Assembly (NCBI RefSeq): GCF_019311235.1
Contig: NZ_JAHWDF010000020.1
Span: forward strand, 1-33,531
From: Mesonia aestuariivivens
Lineage (GTDB): Bacteria; Bacteroidota; Bacteroidia; Flavobacteriales; Flavobacteriaceae
DNA length: 33,531 nt
Direction: 5' to 3'
Shown here: piece after piece, positions 1 through 8,434 of the stretch
Layout of the letters: the number at the start of each line of letters is the position of its first letter
How positions within the stretch are numbered: the first letter of the stretch is position 1
Translations under genes and position numbers: made by a program
The notes under the pieces: generated by a model
The model's input: only the letters and a program-made list of their open reading frames with translations
The model's database searches: none
What the model was told of the DNA's origin: nothing

Positions 1-275
1 TCTAGCCTCTAGTCTCTAGTCTCTAATCTCTATCCTCACGGTCAATTCAAGATTTATCATTCAAAATTAAAAATCCAACATTCAAAATCATGCTTCTTGC
101 TTCCTGCTTCTTGCTTCTTGCTTCTTGTTTTTTGCTTCCTGTTTCAAAAAAATAATCTAATCTCTAGCCTCTAATCTCTATCCTCACGGTCAATTCAAGA
201 TTTATCATTCAAAATTAAAAATCCAACATTCAAAATCATGCTTCTTGCTTCCTGCTTCTTGCTACTTCATTTTTT
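1..275. repeat. Heptamer-phased repeat block 1
   Basis: The block can be read as consecutive 7-bp words such as TCTAGCC, TCTAGTC, TCTAATC, TCACGGT, CAATTCA, ACATTCA and GCTTCTT. A larger unit of roughly 165 bp occurs about twice: a TCTAGCC-type run, TCTATCC, TCACGGT, a fixed AT-rich set of words, then a GCTTCTT/GCTTCCT run ending in GTTTCAA and an A-tract. The same larger unit recurs near 5.8-6.05 kb in the same orientation. There is no convincing coding content. Function is unknown. It resembles in style the short tandemly repeated heptamers known from cyanobacteria, but no relationship is claimed. Confidence 0.8.
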
Positions 276-280
276 TACAT

Positions 281-316
281 AAAAAAAAGGCTAGATGAAT
301 TTCATCTAGCCTTTTT
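281..316 (-). terminator. Rho-independent terminator of the OmpA gene
   Basis: AAAAAGGCTAGATGAA (284-299) pairs with TTCATCTAGCCTTTTT (301-316). Read on the minus strand the stem is followed by a run of T. It lies about 40 bp beyond the stop of the minus-strand OmpA gene and separates that gene from repeat block 1. Confidence 0.85.
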
Positions 317-355
317 AGGTATGACAATAACAGTACTAGTGTACGGTATAAAGTC

Positions 356-1624
356 TTATTTTAATTTAAACGTTACTCTTCTTACGATTTGACGTGCAGC
401 TGAAGAAGATTTTTCTACAGAGTTATCTACACCGCCACCTTGGTAGCTTAATCTTGATTCTTCAATACCTGAAGCGATTAAGATATCGTATACTTTTTTA
501 GCACGTTGCTCAGATAAGTTTTGGTTATAAGTAGCATTACCAATTTCATCGGCATAGCCAATTAATTCAGCAGAAGCGCTCTCATTTTCATGCATATACT
601 TCACTAAGTAATTAATAGCTTCTAATGAATAGGTTTCAGGTTGCGTACTGTTAAATCTAAAGTATACATTTACATACCCGTCATTTAATAATTTAGCAAT
701 GCTACCAGAACCGTTAGTGGTATAGTTATCACCAGCCTTAGCATAACGCTTGTCTAAAGATGATTCAAGTTCGTCTGGAATCCCATTTCCGTTTTTATCT
801 ACAGCCACACCTTTAGAGTCTACCCTAACACCGCTAGTGGTATTAGGCTCTCTGTCTAAGTAGTTAGGGACACCATCTTGGTCTTCATCCATCATATCGT
901 TTTCAATTTGAGCCACTCGTTCTTTGGTTGCCTCTAATTCTTCACGCAATAAAGTGGTGTTCGATACATCTACCCAATCGGCATGTTTTTCAGCACCCCC
1001 TAAGTAGATGTTTAATCCTACAGAAGCATTCACTAACATTCCATTAAATCCAGCCGTTGTAGTTTTAGAATTTCCGTCCCATGTGTAATCTTGGCGTACA
1101 TTACCCATCACACTCAAGTCTCCTACTAAAGCAAAGTGGTCACTTAAGCGAAGTTGTGGAGTTAATCCAGCAACAAAAGTTCCCATATAATCTTCTCCAC
1201 CGTCATAACGAGTATTGTCTCCTGGGTCTAAACGAGATACACCAGCACCTGCATGCCCTAATAAGTTCAATCTATTGGTCCACTCTCTAAATCCTAATAA
1301 AGTACCTAAATTAACCACCCCTTCAATACTGGTGCGGTAGTATTTAGATTCAAAATCACGAGAGTCGTCGTCGTTTTCTAATTGGTTATAGCCTAAATTT
1401 AATTTAAAACCAAATTTATCATTAATCATGTAACGCACACCTAAGTCGGCATTCCAAAATCCTGGGGTAGAACCATAAAAACCATTGGTCATAGGTCTAG
1501 AAGGTTTGTTCACCCCGCCCATGGCTTCAATAGACCAGTGATTGTATTCTTTGCTGGTATTTTCTTCTTGTGCAATCGCGCTACAAGCTATAAATAAAGA
1601 AAATAATAAAGTAAGTTTTTTCAT
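356..1624 (-). CDS. OmpA-family outer membrane protein with Asp-rich (thrombospondin type 3-like) linker
   Basis: This is a 422-residue outer membrane protein that probably anchors the envelope to peptidoglycan. Residues 1-19 form a signal peptide ending in IAQ. Residues about 20-215 contain alternating aromatic/polar strands expected of a small beta-barrel. Residues about 222-245 look coiled-coil. Residues 246-290 carry Asp-rich calcium-type repeats (DEDQDGVPNYLD, DKNGNGIPDELE). The C-terminal OmpA domain spans about 320-422, with the peptidoglycan-contact residues Asp359 (GYADE) and Arg374 (LSEQRAKKV). Full length for the family. It is transcribed away from the polysaccharide locus and has its own terminator. 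TAAATTTG at 1666-1673 (minus strand) could be a flavobacterial -7 element, but no clear -33 TTG is seen. Confidence 0.93.
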   Translation of the reverse strand: MKKLTLLFSLFIACSAIAQEENTSKEYNHWSIEAMGGVNKPSRPMTNGFYGSTPGFWNADLGVRYMINDKFGFKLNLGYNQLENDDDSRDFESKYYRTSIEGVVNLGTLLGFREWTNRLNLLGHAGAGVSRLDPGDNTRYDGGEDYMGTFVAGLTPQLRLSDHFALVGDLSVMGNVRQDYTWDGNSKTTTAGFNGMLVNASVGLNIYLGGAEKHADWVDVSNTTLLREELEATKERVAQIENDMMDEDQDGVPNYLDREPNTTSGVRVDSKGVAVDKNGNGIPDELESSLDKRYAKAGDNYTTNGSGSIAKLLNDGYVNVYFRFNSTQPETYSLEAINYLVKYMHENESASAELIGYADEIGNATYNQNLSEQRAKKVYDILIASGIEESRLSYQGGGVDNSVEKSSSAARQIVRRVTFKLK

Positions 1625-1963
1625 AATGCAAATTTAAATTTCTCTTTTTTCTGCTGAGTTTGAGGCAAATTTAAGGAAGATCAAGAGATTAGAAAACTCT
1701 TAGGCTTTAAATTATGATTTTATTAATAGTTAGGGGTGAAAATTAAATTTTTTTTAAGGGAAAGCGTTGGTATTACCGACTTTCACAAAAGAATTTTTGA
1801 ATAGCAATGTAAGCGTTGAAATTTATTTATCTTTAACGTTTTTAATTGTTAAGGCTTTGTGAATGACGCTTTCTATTTCTTGAAAAAGAAAAAACTTTGC
1901 TGTCTTTATTCATTAAAAAGCAGTTGCTTTTTAAGATGTCTTAGTTTATAAATAAAGTATTCG
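1625..1963. other. Divergent intergenic region between OmpA gene and polysaccharide locus
   Basis: This 339-bp AT-rich gap separates the minus-strand OmpA gene from the plus-strand locus and should hold both promoters. On the minus strand TAAATTTG occurs at 1666-1673 and again at 1629-1636, matching the flavobacterial TAnnTTTG -7 consensus; the second copy is too close to the start codon to be a promoter. No convincing plus-strand promoter, small RNA or small gene was seen. Confidence 0.4.
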
Positions 1964-2953
1964 ATGAAAAATTTTCCATCCTTAAAAGGAAAAAAAATAG
2001 TAGTAACTGGAGGTGCCGGTTTTATTGGTTCTAATTTATGTGAGTTTCTAATTAGCCAGCAAGCCCAGGTAAGGTGTTTAGATAATTTTGCAACGGGACA
2101 TCGGCATAATATAGAACATTTACTAAAAGATGATTTGTTTGAGTTGTTAGAGGGTGATATTCGTGATTTACAAACCTGCCAACAAGCTTGTGAGGGAGTA
2201 GATTTTGTATTGCATCAGGCGGCACTAGGTTCGGTACCACGTTCTATAGCCGATCCTATCACTACAAATGCAGTGAATGTAGGCGGATTTTTAAATATGC
2301 TGGTCGCAGCACGCGATCAACAGGTAAAGCGTTTGGTGTATGCCGCAAGTTCTTCTACTTACGGAGATTCTACTGCTTTGCCAAAAGTGGAAGAAAACAT
2401 AGGGCAACCCTTGTCGCCTTACGCCATTACCAAGTATGTAGATGAGTTGTATGCCCAAAATTTTAAGCTTACCTACAATTTAGATACGGTAGGTTTACGT
2501 TATTTTAATGTGTTTGGTAGAAAACAAGACCCGCAAGGGGCTTATGCAGCGGTTATACCTAAGTTTGTACAGCAATTCATGAAACACGAGTCCCCTCAAA
2601 TAAATGGCGATGGTACCTATTCTCGTGATTTTACCTATATCGATAATGTGATTCAAATGAATATGCGCGCCCTTACCACCGAAAATACCGAAGCATTAAA
2701 CCAAGTGTATAACACCGCCGTGGGAGATCGTACCACCATATTGTCGATGGCCAAAGATTTACGAAGCTTCTTAGCAGAAAAAGATTCAAAAATTGCACAG
2801 GTAGAAATTTTACATGGTCCTAACCGTCAGGGAGATGTGCCGCACTCGTTAGCTTCTATTGAAAAAGCGCAACACTATATGGGTTATGTACCTACACATC
2901 GCTTTCAAGAAGGTTTAAAAGAAGCCGTAGATTGGTATTGGGAACATTTATAA
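1964..2953 (+). CDS. wbpP: UDP-N-acetylglucosamine 4-epimerase, WbpP/TviC-like
   Basis: This extended short-chain dehydrogenase/reductase of 329 residues most resembles the WbpP/TviC group, which interconverts UDP-GlcNAc and UDP-GalNAc (or their uronic acids) in the cytoplasm. Visible features are the NAD-binding motif GGAGFIG (16-22), LDNFATGH after strand 2, the catalytic Ser region AASSSTYG (about 127-134) and the Tyr153-x3-Lys157 pair in SPYAITK. The next gene is a WbpO-like 6-dehydrogenase, and this pairing is the usual route to UDP-GalNAcA. It is the first plus-strand gene of the locus. Substrate is assigned by family and neighbour; another UDP-sugar epimerase activity is possible. Confidence 0.85.
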   Translation: MKNFPSLKGKKIVVTGGAGFIGSNLCEFLISQQAQVRCLDNFATGHRHNIEHLLKDDLFELLEGDIRDLQTCQQACEGVDFVLHQAALGSVPRSIADPITTNAVNVGGFLNMLVAARDQQVKRLVYAASSSTYGDSTALPKVEENIGQPLSPYAITKYVDELYAQNFKLTYNLDTVGLRYFNVFGRKQDPQGAYAAVIPKFVQQFMKHESPQINGDGTYSRDFTYIDNVIQMNMRALTTENTEALNQVYNTAVGDRTTILSMAKDLRSFLAEKDSKIAQVEILHGPNRQGDVPHSLASIEKAQHYMGYVPTHRFQEGLKEAVDWYWEHL

Positions 2954-3091
2954 GTGAAGCAGGTGAAGAGAAATCTCTTTAAATCGTTCATTTTGTAAAT
3001 GAATTGCTCAGCTTATAAACCTTAAAAAATACCTAAAAATAAGTACGAAATAAAAATTATAGGGGTTCTTTGCCTCTTTAAAACAAAAAAT

Positions 3092-4396
3092 ATGAATCCA
3101 AAAATTGCGGTAATTGGTCTAGGTTATGTAGGCTTACCTTTAGCTCGACTTTTTGCTACTCAATACCCAGTGGTAGGTTTTGATATCAATAGCCAACGAG
3201 TACAAAAGTTACAACAAGGGCACGATGATACCTTAGAGGTAGAAGATAAAATTTTACAAGCCGTATTAAAACAAAAAAATCCAATAGCAAATGCCAGTTC
3301 GAGCGAAGTCGAGAACGGTTTATATTGTTCTGCAGCGATAGAAGACATTAAAAACTGTAACTATTACATCATTACTGTACCTACTCCGGTAGATAAAAAT
3401 AACCGCCCCGTACTGGTTCCTTTACAAAAAGCGAGTGAAACCGTAGGGAAGGTCTTAAAAAAAGGAGATGTGGTGGTGTATGAAAGTACCGTGTATCCTG
3501 GAGCTACCGAAGAAGAGTGTATTCCGGTGTTAGAGCAAAGTTCTGGATTAAAATTTAATGAAGACTTTTATGTGGGCTACTCGCCAGAACGCATCAATCC
3601 AGGAGATAAAGAACATACAGTAGAGAAAATTTTAAAAGTCACTTCGGGAAGTACCCCCGAAATTGGTAAAAGAGTAGATGAACTTTATAAATCGGTCATC
3701 ACGGCAGGTACCCACTTGGCGCCTACCATTAAAGTGGCAGAAGCGGCAAAGGTGATTGAAAATTCGCAACGTGATATTAATATTGCATTTGTGAATGAAT
3801 TAGCGAAAATCTTCAGTAAGATGAATATTGATACTCAGGCAGTACTAGAAGCTGCTGGGACTAAATGGAATTTCTTACCTTTTAAGCCAGGCTTAGTAGG
3901 AGGGCATTGCATAGGGGTAGATCCTTATTACTTAGCTCAAAAAGCCCAAGAATTAGGCTATCATCCCGAGATTATCTTAGCCGGAAGGCGCATGAACGAT
4001 TCGATGGGAGAGCATGTAGCGGCAGAGGTGGTCAAGTTGATGTTGAAGAAAGATGTGAAAGTAAAAGGAAGTAAAGTGTTGGTACTAGGCATTACCTTTA
4101 AAGAAAATTGTCCTGACGTAAGAAATACCAAAGCTATTGATGTGATTGAACATTTGCAAGAGTACGGTATGGAGGTAGAGGTTTATGACCCTTGGGCAAA
4201 TCCAGATGAAGTGCAACATGAGTATGGTATTGAATGCCAAACTAAGCTTAAGGAAGGCCAACATTACGAGGCAATTGTATTGGCAGTAGCCCATCAACAG
4301 TTTTTAAGCTTAGAGCTGAATCGTTTAAAAGCAGCGCAGGCAGTAGTGTATGATGTAAAAGGTGTACTAGGAGAAAAAGCTGACGCAAAGTTATAG
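3092..4396 (+). CDS. wbpO: UDP-N-acetyl-hexosamine 6-dehydrogenase, WbpO/TviB-like
   Basis: This NAD-dependent nucleotide-sugar dehydrogenase (434 residues) oxidises C6 of a UDP-HexNAc to the uronic acid, probably giving UDP-GalNAcA together with the preceding epimerase. The N-terminal Rossmann motif GLGYVG is at 9-14; YSPERINPGDKEHT is typical of the WbpO/TviB branch; the catalytic cysteine is Cys273 in GGHCIGVDPYY; the C-terminal domain includes GITFKENCPDVRNTK. Residues 69-75 (SSSEVEN) are encoded by a quasi-palindromic 20-bp sequence (3297-3316) that looks like a repeat inserted in frame in a surface loop between the NAD domain strands. The enzyme otherwise looks intact. Confidence 0.9.
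   Translation: MNPKIAVIGLGYVGLPLARLFATQYPVVGFDINSQRVQKLQQGHDDTLEVEDKILQAVLKQKNPIANASSSEVENGLYCSAAIEDIKNCNYYIITVPTPVDKNNRPVLVPLQKASETVGKVLKKGDVVVYESTVYPGATEEECIPVLEQSSGLKFNEDFYVGYSPERINPGDKEHTVEKILKVTSGSTPEIGKRVDELYKSVITAGTHLAPTIKVAEAAKVIENSQRDINIAFVNELAKIFSKMNIDTQAVLEAAGTKWNFLPFKPGLVGGHCIGVDPYYLAQKAQELGYHPEIILAGRRMNDSMGEHVAAEVVKLMLKKDVKVKGSKVLVLGITFKENCPDVRNTKAIDVIEHLQEYGMEVEVYDPWANPDEVQHEYGIECQTKLKEGQHYEAIVLAVAHQQFLSLELNRLKAAQAVVYDVKGVLGEKADAKL
3297..3316 (+). repeat. Quasi-palindromic REP-like repeat inside the wbpO-like coding sequence
   Basis: GTTCGAGCGAAGTCGAGAAC is an inverted repeat with one bulged base: TTCGA pairs with TCGA-G-AA. It is translated in frame as part of SSSEVEN. Similar TTCGAGCG.AGTCGAGAA palindromes are, from memory, common between genes in flavobacterial genomes; a copy inside a gene is less expected. 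No second copy was found in this window. Confidence 0.5.
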
Positions 4397-4465
4397 ACTG
4401 TAATTTATAAAGGATAGAGAAATAGCAAAAGTGAATACTCTATTTAAAAAGGCATAGCAATTCAT

Positions 4466-5593
4466 ATGAAAAAAATAAAAAACCTGATTTTGTTTGGAAC
4501 GCGCCCCGAAGCGATTAAAATGGCTCCTTTAGTAAAAGCTTTTCAAAACGAACAGGAGCATTTTGAAACTAAAGTTTGTGTCACCGCGCAGCATCGAGAA
4601 ATGTTAGATCAAGTCTTAGCTTTTTTTGAGCTTCAGCCCGATTATGATTTAAACTTGATGCAGCCTGGGCAAAATTTATACAGCTTAACGGCAGCCATTA
4701 TCACAGAGTTAAAACCAGTACTAGAAGAATTTCAACCCGATTATGTTTATGTACACGGTGATACCACCACCACCATGGCAGGCAGTATCGCTAGTTTTTA
4801 CAGTGGGGCAAAGGTGTGTCACGTAGAGGCAGGTTTACGTACCTTTAATAAGCGTTCGCCTTTTCCAGAAGAAATGAACCGGCAGGTAACGGGAAGAATT
4901 GCCGATGTGCATTTTGCGCCTACCTCAACTTCTAAGGCCAATTTATTACAAGAACATGTATCCGAAGAAAGCATTTTGGTAACTGGGAATACGGTGATCG
5001 ACGCTTTGTTAAAGAGTGTCGCTAAAGTCAATGAAAACCCGAGTGCCCTCATCAAAGACTTGCAAGAAGAACTAGGAGAGAAAGAAGTGATTTTAGTGAC
5101 CGGGCATCGTCGCGAAAATCATGGCGCTGGTTTTGAACGTATCTGTGCCGCTTTACAGCAAATTGCAAAGCAAAAGCCAGAGGTCTTAATCGTGTATCCG
5201 GTACATTTAAATCCGAAGGTGCAAGAACCCGTGAACCGTATATTGGGAGAGGTGAACAATATAAAACTCATAGCCCCCTTAGCCTATCAAGACTTTATTT
5301 GGCTGATGAATCGCGCTAAATTAATCATTACTGATAGTGGCGGGGTGCAAGAAGAAGCGCCTAGTTTAGGAAAGCCTGTGTTGGTGATGCGCGATACCAC
5401 CGAACGCCCAGAAGCTGTTGAAGCGGGGACGGTGATTTTAGTAGGTACTCATACCGATAAAATTGTTAAGGAAACCTTAGACTTGCTCAATAATCCAAGT
5501 CGTTTTGAAAACATGAGTCGTTTGCATAATCCGTACGGCGATGGGCAAGCTTGTGAGCGTATTGTAAAGCATATTAAGGAATTAGGAAAATAA
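4466..5593 (+). CDS. wecB: UDP-N-acetylglucosamine 2-epimerase (non-hydrolysing)
   Basis: This 375-residue enzyme of the GT-B-fold epimerase family converts UDP-GlcNAc to UDP-ManNAc in the cytoplasm. Family motifs in order are [12 protein letters not shown] near the N-terminus, [42 protein letters not shown], and [18 protein letters not shown] followed by RDTTERPEA. All key acidic and His residues of the family look present. Its partner WecC starts 610 bp downstream, after repeat block 2, so the two genes of the ManNAcA pathway are physically separated by the heptamer array. Length is normal. Confidence 0.95.
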   Translation: MKKIKNLILFGTRPEAIKMAPLVKAFQNEQEHFETKVCVTAQHREMLDQVLAFFELQPDYDLNLMQPGQNLYSLTAAIITELKPVLEEFQPDYVYVHGDTTTTMAGSIASFYSGAKVCHVEAGLRTFNKRSPFPEEMNRQVTGRIADVHFAPTSTSKANLLQEHVSEESILVTGNTVIDALLKSVAKVNENPSALIKDLQEELGEKEVILVTGHRRENHGAGFERICAALQQIAKQKPEVLIVYPVHLNPKVQEPVNRILGEVNNIKLIAPLAYQDFIWLMNRAKLIITDSGGVQEEAPSLGKPVLVMRDTTERPEAVEAGTVILVGTHTDKIVKETLDLLNNPSRFENMSRLHNPYGDGQACERIVKHIKELGK

Positions 5594-5659
5594 TAGTAGT
5601 GAAGAGTTAGGGTAGTGGAGGAAAGTTTGTTATGAATTGTAATAAACTTTCCAAACTCC

Positions 5660-6085
5660 TATACTTAATTTTAAATTTTCTAATTTCTCACTACTCACTA
5701 CTCACTACTCACTACTCACTACTCACTACTCACTACTCACTACTCACTACCAATTCAACATTCAAAATCCTGTTTCCTGCTTCTTGCTTCCTGCTTCTTG
5801 TTTCAAAAAAATAATCTAAATTCTAGCCTCTAGCCTCTAGCCTCTAATCTCTATCCTCACGGTCAATTCAAGATTTATCATTCAAAATTAAAAATCCAAC
5901 ATTCAAAACCATGCTTCATGTTTCTTGCTTCCTGTTTCCTGTTTCAAAAAAATAATCTAAATTCTAGCCTCTAGCCTCTAGCCTCTAGCCTCTAGTCTCT
6001 AATCTCTATCCTCACGGTCAATTCAAGATTTATCATTCAAAACCATGCTTCTTGCTTCTAGCTTCTAGCCTCTAGTCTCTTAAAA
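5660..6085. repeat. Heptamer-phased repeat block 2 with a CTCACTA tandem array
   Basis: The gap between wecB and wecC is filled by 7-bp words. First there are about nine near-perfect CTCACTA units (roughly 5686-5749), then CAATTCA/ACATTCA words, a GCTTCTT/GCTTCCT run, TCTAGCC runs, and two further copies of the larger unit seen at 1-275 (TCTATCC, TCACGGT, CAATTCA, AGATTTA, TCATTCA). Runs of different words keep the 7-bp phase for most of the block. A 60-codon open frame falls inside it (LLTTHYS repeats), but it is simply the array translated. Unit number differs between copies, as expected for slippage. Confidence 0.85.
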
Positions 6086-6203
6086 ATCATAAAAAAAAGA
6101 AAAAACTATTCTGTTCTAGTGGGAAATGCTAACTTCGCAATTCACAAATTATAAGGTGTTAAAAGTATTCCTGTGAACACTATTTATAGACAAGCGTAAA
6201 GAA

Positions 6204-7415
6204 ATGAACCCAACAGTAACAACGATAGGGTTGGGCTATATTGGCCTGCCCACTTCAGCCTTAATCGCAGCGAATCAACAAGCGGTTTGGGGGGTAGATA
6301 TTAATCCGCAGGTGGTAGAAACCTTAAATCAAGGCAAAATACATATTGTAGAACCCGACTTAGAAGAAATTTTAGCCACTGCTGTTAAAGAGGGCTATTT
6401 TAAAGCAAGTACAACACCTCAAGTAGCCAATACCTATTTAATTGTGGTGCCTACGCCCTTTAAGGGCAATCATGAGCCCGATATCTCGTATGTAGAAGCG
6501 GCGACCAAGGCGGTACTCCCGTTATTAAAAAAAGATGATTTATACATTATAGAGTCAACATCACCAGTAGGGACCACCGAAAAGATGATGAAACTCATCT
6601 ATACCGAGCGTCCAGAGTTAGCGGGGCAGCTTCATATTGCCTACTGTCCAGAACGTGTGTTGCCGGGCAATGTCATGCATGAGTTGGTACATAACGATAG
6701 AGTAATTGGGGGGGTAAATGAGGCAAGTACCCAAAAAGCAATTGCTTTTTATAAACAATTTGTAAAAGGAGAATTACACGCTACCAATGCGCGTACGGCA
6801 GAGATGTGTAAGCTCACCGAGAATTCAAGTCGTGATGTACAAATTGCCTTTGCGAATGAGTTATCGTTGATTTGCGATAAGGCAGATATTAATGTTTGGG
6901 AGCTAATTAACTTAGCCAATAAACATCCACGTGTGAATATTTTACAACCTGGTTGTGGGGTAGGCGGGCATTGCATTGCGGTAGATCCTTATTTTATTAC
7001 GTCGGAGTTTCCCATGGAATCACAAATCATTGGGAAGGCGCGGGAGATCAATAACTATAAAAGTTTTTGGTGTGCCGAGCAGATTAAAAAAGCCAAGCAT
7101 GAATTTCAGTTGAAGCACGGTAGAAAACCAGCCATAGCGCTTATGGGCTTAGCCTTTAAACCGAATATAGACGATTTACGCGAATCACCGGCAAAATATA
7201 TTGTACAAAAAGTATTACAAGACGCACAAGATGAAGCTTATTATATTGTAGAGCCGAACATTGAGACGCATCAGGTATTTAAAATCACCGATTATCAAGA
7301 GGCGGTAGAAAAAGCAGATATCGTCGCTTTTTTAGTAGGGCATCGGGAGTTTAGTATGGTTAAATTAGACCAAGATAAAATAATTTTAGATTTTTGTGGA
7401 GTAAAAAATAAATAA
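6204..7415 (+). CDS. wecC: UDP-N-acetyl-D-mannosamine dehydrogenase
   Basis: This 403-residue NAD-dependent dehydrogenase oxidises UDP-ManNAc, the WecB product, to UDP-ManNAcA. GLGYIG (9-14) binds NAD; AYCPERVLPGN is the WecC-type version of the substrate motif; the catalytic cysteine is Cys257 in GVGGHCIAVDPYF; ALMGLAFKPNIDDLRESP starts the C-terminal domain. It is clearly a different subfamily from the WbpO-like enzyme at 3.1 kb, so the locus makes two distinct HexNAc-uronic acids. The stop is one base before the pseB start region, so it is probably co-transcribed with the pseudaminic-acid genes. Confidence 0.93.
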   Translation: MNPTVTTIGLGYIGLPTSALIAANQQAVWGVDINPQVVETLNQGKIHIVEPDLEEILATAVKEGYFKASTTPQVANTYLIVVPTPFKGNHEPDISYVEAATKAVLPLLKKDDLYIIESTSPVGTTEKMMKLIYTERPELAGQLHIAYCPERVLPGNVMHELVHNDRVIGGVNEASTQKAIAFYKQFVKGELHATNARTAEMCKLTENSSRDVQIAFANELSLICDKADINVWELINLANKHPRVNILQPGCGVGGHCIAVDPYFITSEFPMESQIIGKAREINNYKSFWCAEQIKKAKHEFQLKHGRKPAIALMGLAFKPNIDDLRESPAKYIVQKVLQDAQDEAYYIVEPNIETHQVFKITDYQEAVEKADIVAFLVGHREFSMVKLDQDKIILDFCGVKNK

Positions 7416-7416
7416 G

Positions 7417-8427
7417 ATGTTAAAAGATAAGTCATTATTAATTACAGGGGGAACAGGTTCCTTAGGGAAGGCCTTAACTGCACATATTTTACAGGAATAC
7501 CCGGAGATTAAAAAAATCGTCATTTATTCTAGAGATGAGCAAAAGCAGTTTCACATGGCACAGGAATATCCTGCTAAAGATTTTCCGCAAATTCGTTTTT
7601 TTATTGGGGATGTACGAGATCGTGAACGTCTAACACGAGCGATGAAAGATATTGATTTTGTAATACACGCGGCAGCGATGAAGCATGTGCCTATCGCTGA
7701 ATATAATCCTGATGAATGTGTAAAAACAAATATTCACGGAGCACAAAATGTAATTAATGCTTGTTTAGAAACCGGTGTAGAACGAGTGGTAGCACTTTCG
7801 ACTGATAAAGCTTGTGCACCTATTAACTTATATGGAGCCACAAAATTAGCCTCTGATAAATTATTTGTAGCTGCCAATAATATTACAGGATGGAACCCTA
7901 TTCGGTTTTCAGTAGTGCGTTACGGTAATGTAATGGGCTCAAATGGTTCGGTAATTCCATTCTTTATTAACAAGAAAAAAGAAGGAGTGTTGCCGATAAC
8001 TGATCCTGAAATGACCCGTTTTAACATTTCTTTACAAGGAGGGGTAGATATGGTGATGCATGCGTTAGAACAGGCTTGGGGAGGAGAAATATTTGTACCT
8101 AAAATACCGTCGTATAAAATAACAGAGGTTGCCGAAGCAATTGGTCCGGAGTGTGATCATCCGGTAATTGGAATCAGACCGGGAGAAAAGGTACACGAAG
8201 AGATGATAACCCCTTCCGATTCCTTTTATACCTATGATTTAGGTAAATATTTTACAATTTTACCCGCACGTCCTAAATGGAGTTTAGATAAGTTTAAACA
8301 AGAATTTAAGGCAGAAAAAGTAAAAGAAGGTTTTGCTTATAATTCCGGTGATAATACAGAGTGGGAAACAGTAGATTCTTTACGTAGTTTAATTAAAGAA
8401 CACGTTGATCCTAGTTTTGAAGTATAA
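7417..8427 (+). CDS. pseB: UDP-N-acetylglucosamine 4,6-dehydratase (inverting)
   Basis: First enzyme of CMP-pseudaminic acid synthesis: it removes water from UDP-GlcNAc and inverts C5, giving the 4-keto-6-deoxy-L-arabino-hexulose derivative. This 336-residue protein has the NADP motif TGGTGSLG (10-17), SRDEQKQFHMAQEY, the HAAAMKHVPIAEYNP signature and the STDKACAPINLYGATK active-site segment, where Cys replaces the common Val. The protein is normal in length. It is immediately followed by pseC, as in most pse clusters, and begins one base after wecC ends. Confidence 0.94.
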   Translation: MLKDKSLLITGGTGSLGKALTAHILQEYPEIKKIVIYSRDEQKQFHMAQEYPAKDFPQIRFFIGDVRDRERLTRAMKDIDFVIHAAAMKHVPIAEYNPDECVKTNIHGAQNVINACLETGVERVVALSTDKACAPINLYGATKLASDKLFVAANNITGWNPIRFSVVRYGNVMGSNGSVIPFFINKKKEGVLPITDPEMTRFNISLQGGVDMVMHALEQAWGGEIFVPKIPSYKITEVAEAIGPECDHPVIGIRPGEKVHEEMITPSDSFYTYDLGKYFTILPARPKWSLDKFKQEFKAEKVKEGFAYNSGDNTEWETVDSLRSLIKEHVDPSFEV

Positions 8428-8434
8428 TTGAGAT

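Noticed and set aside
5686-5749. CRISPR-like array
   Set aside because: Units are 7 bp with no spacers; no cas genes nearby.
5632-5814. Open frame of 60 codons with LLTTHYS repeats
   Set aside because: It is the CTCACTA/heptamer array read in one frame; no start signal or protein-like composition.
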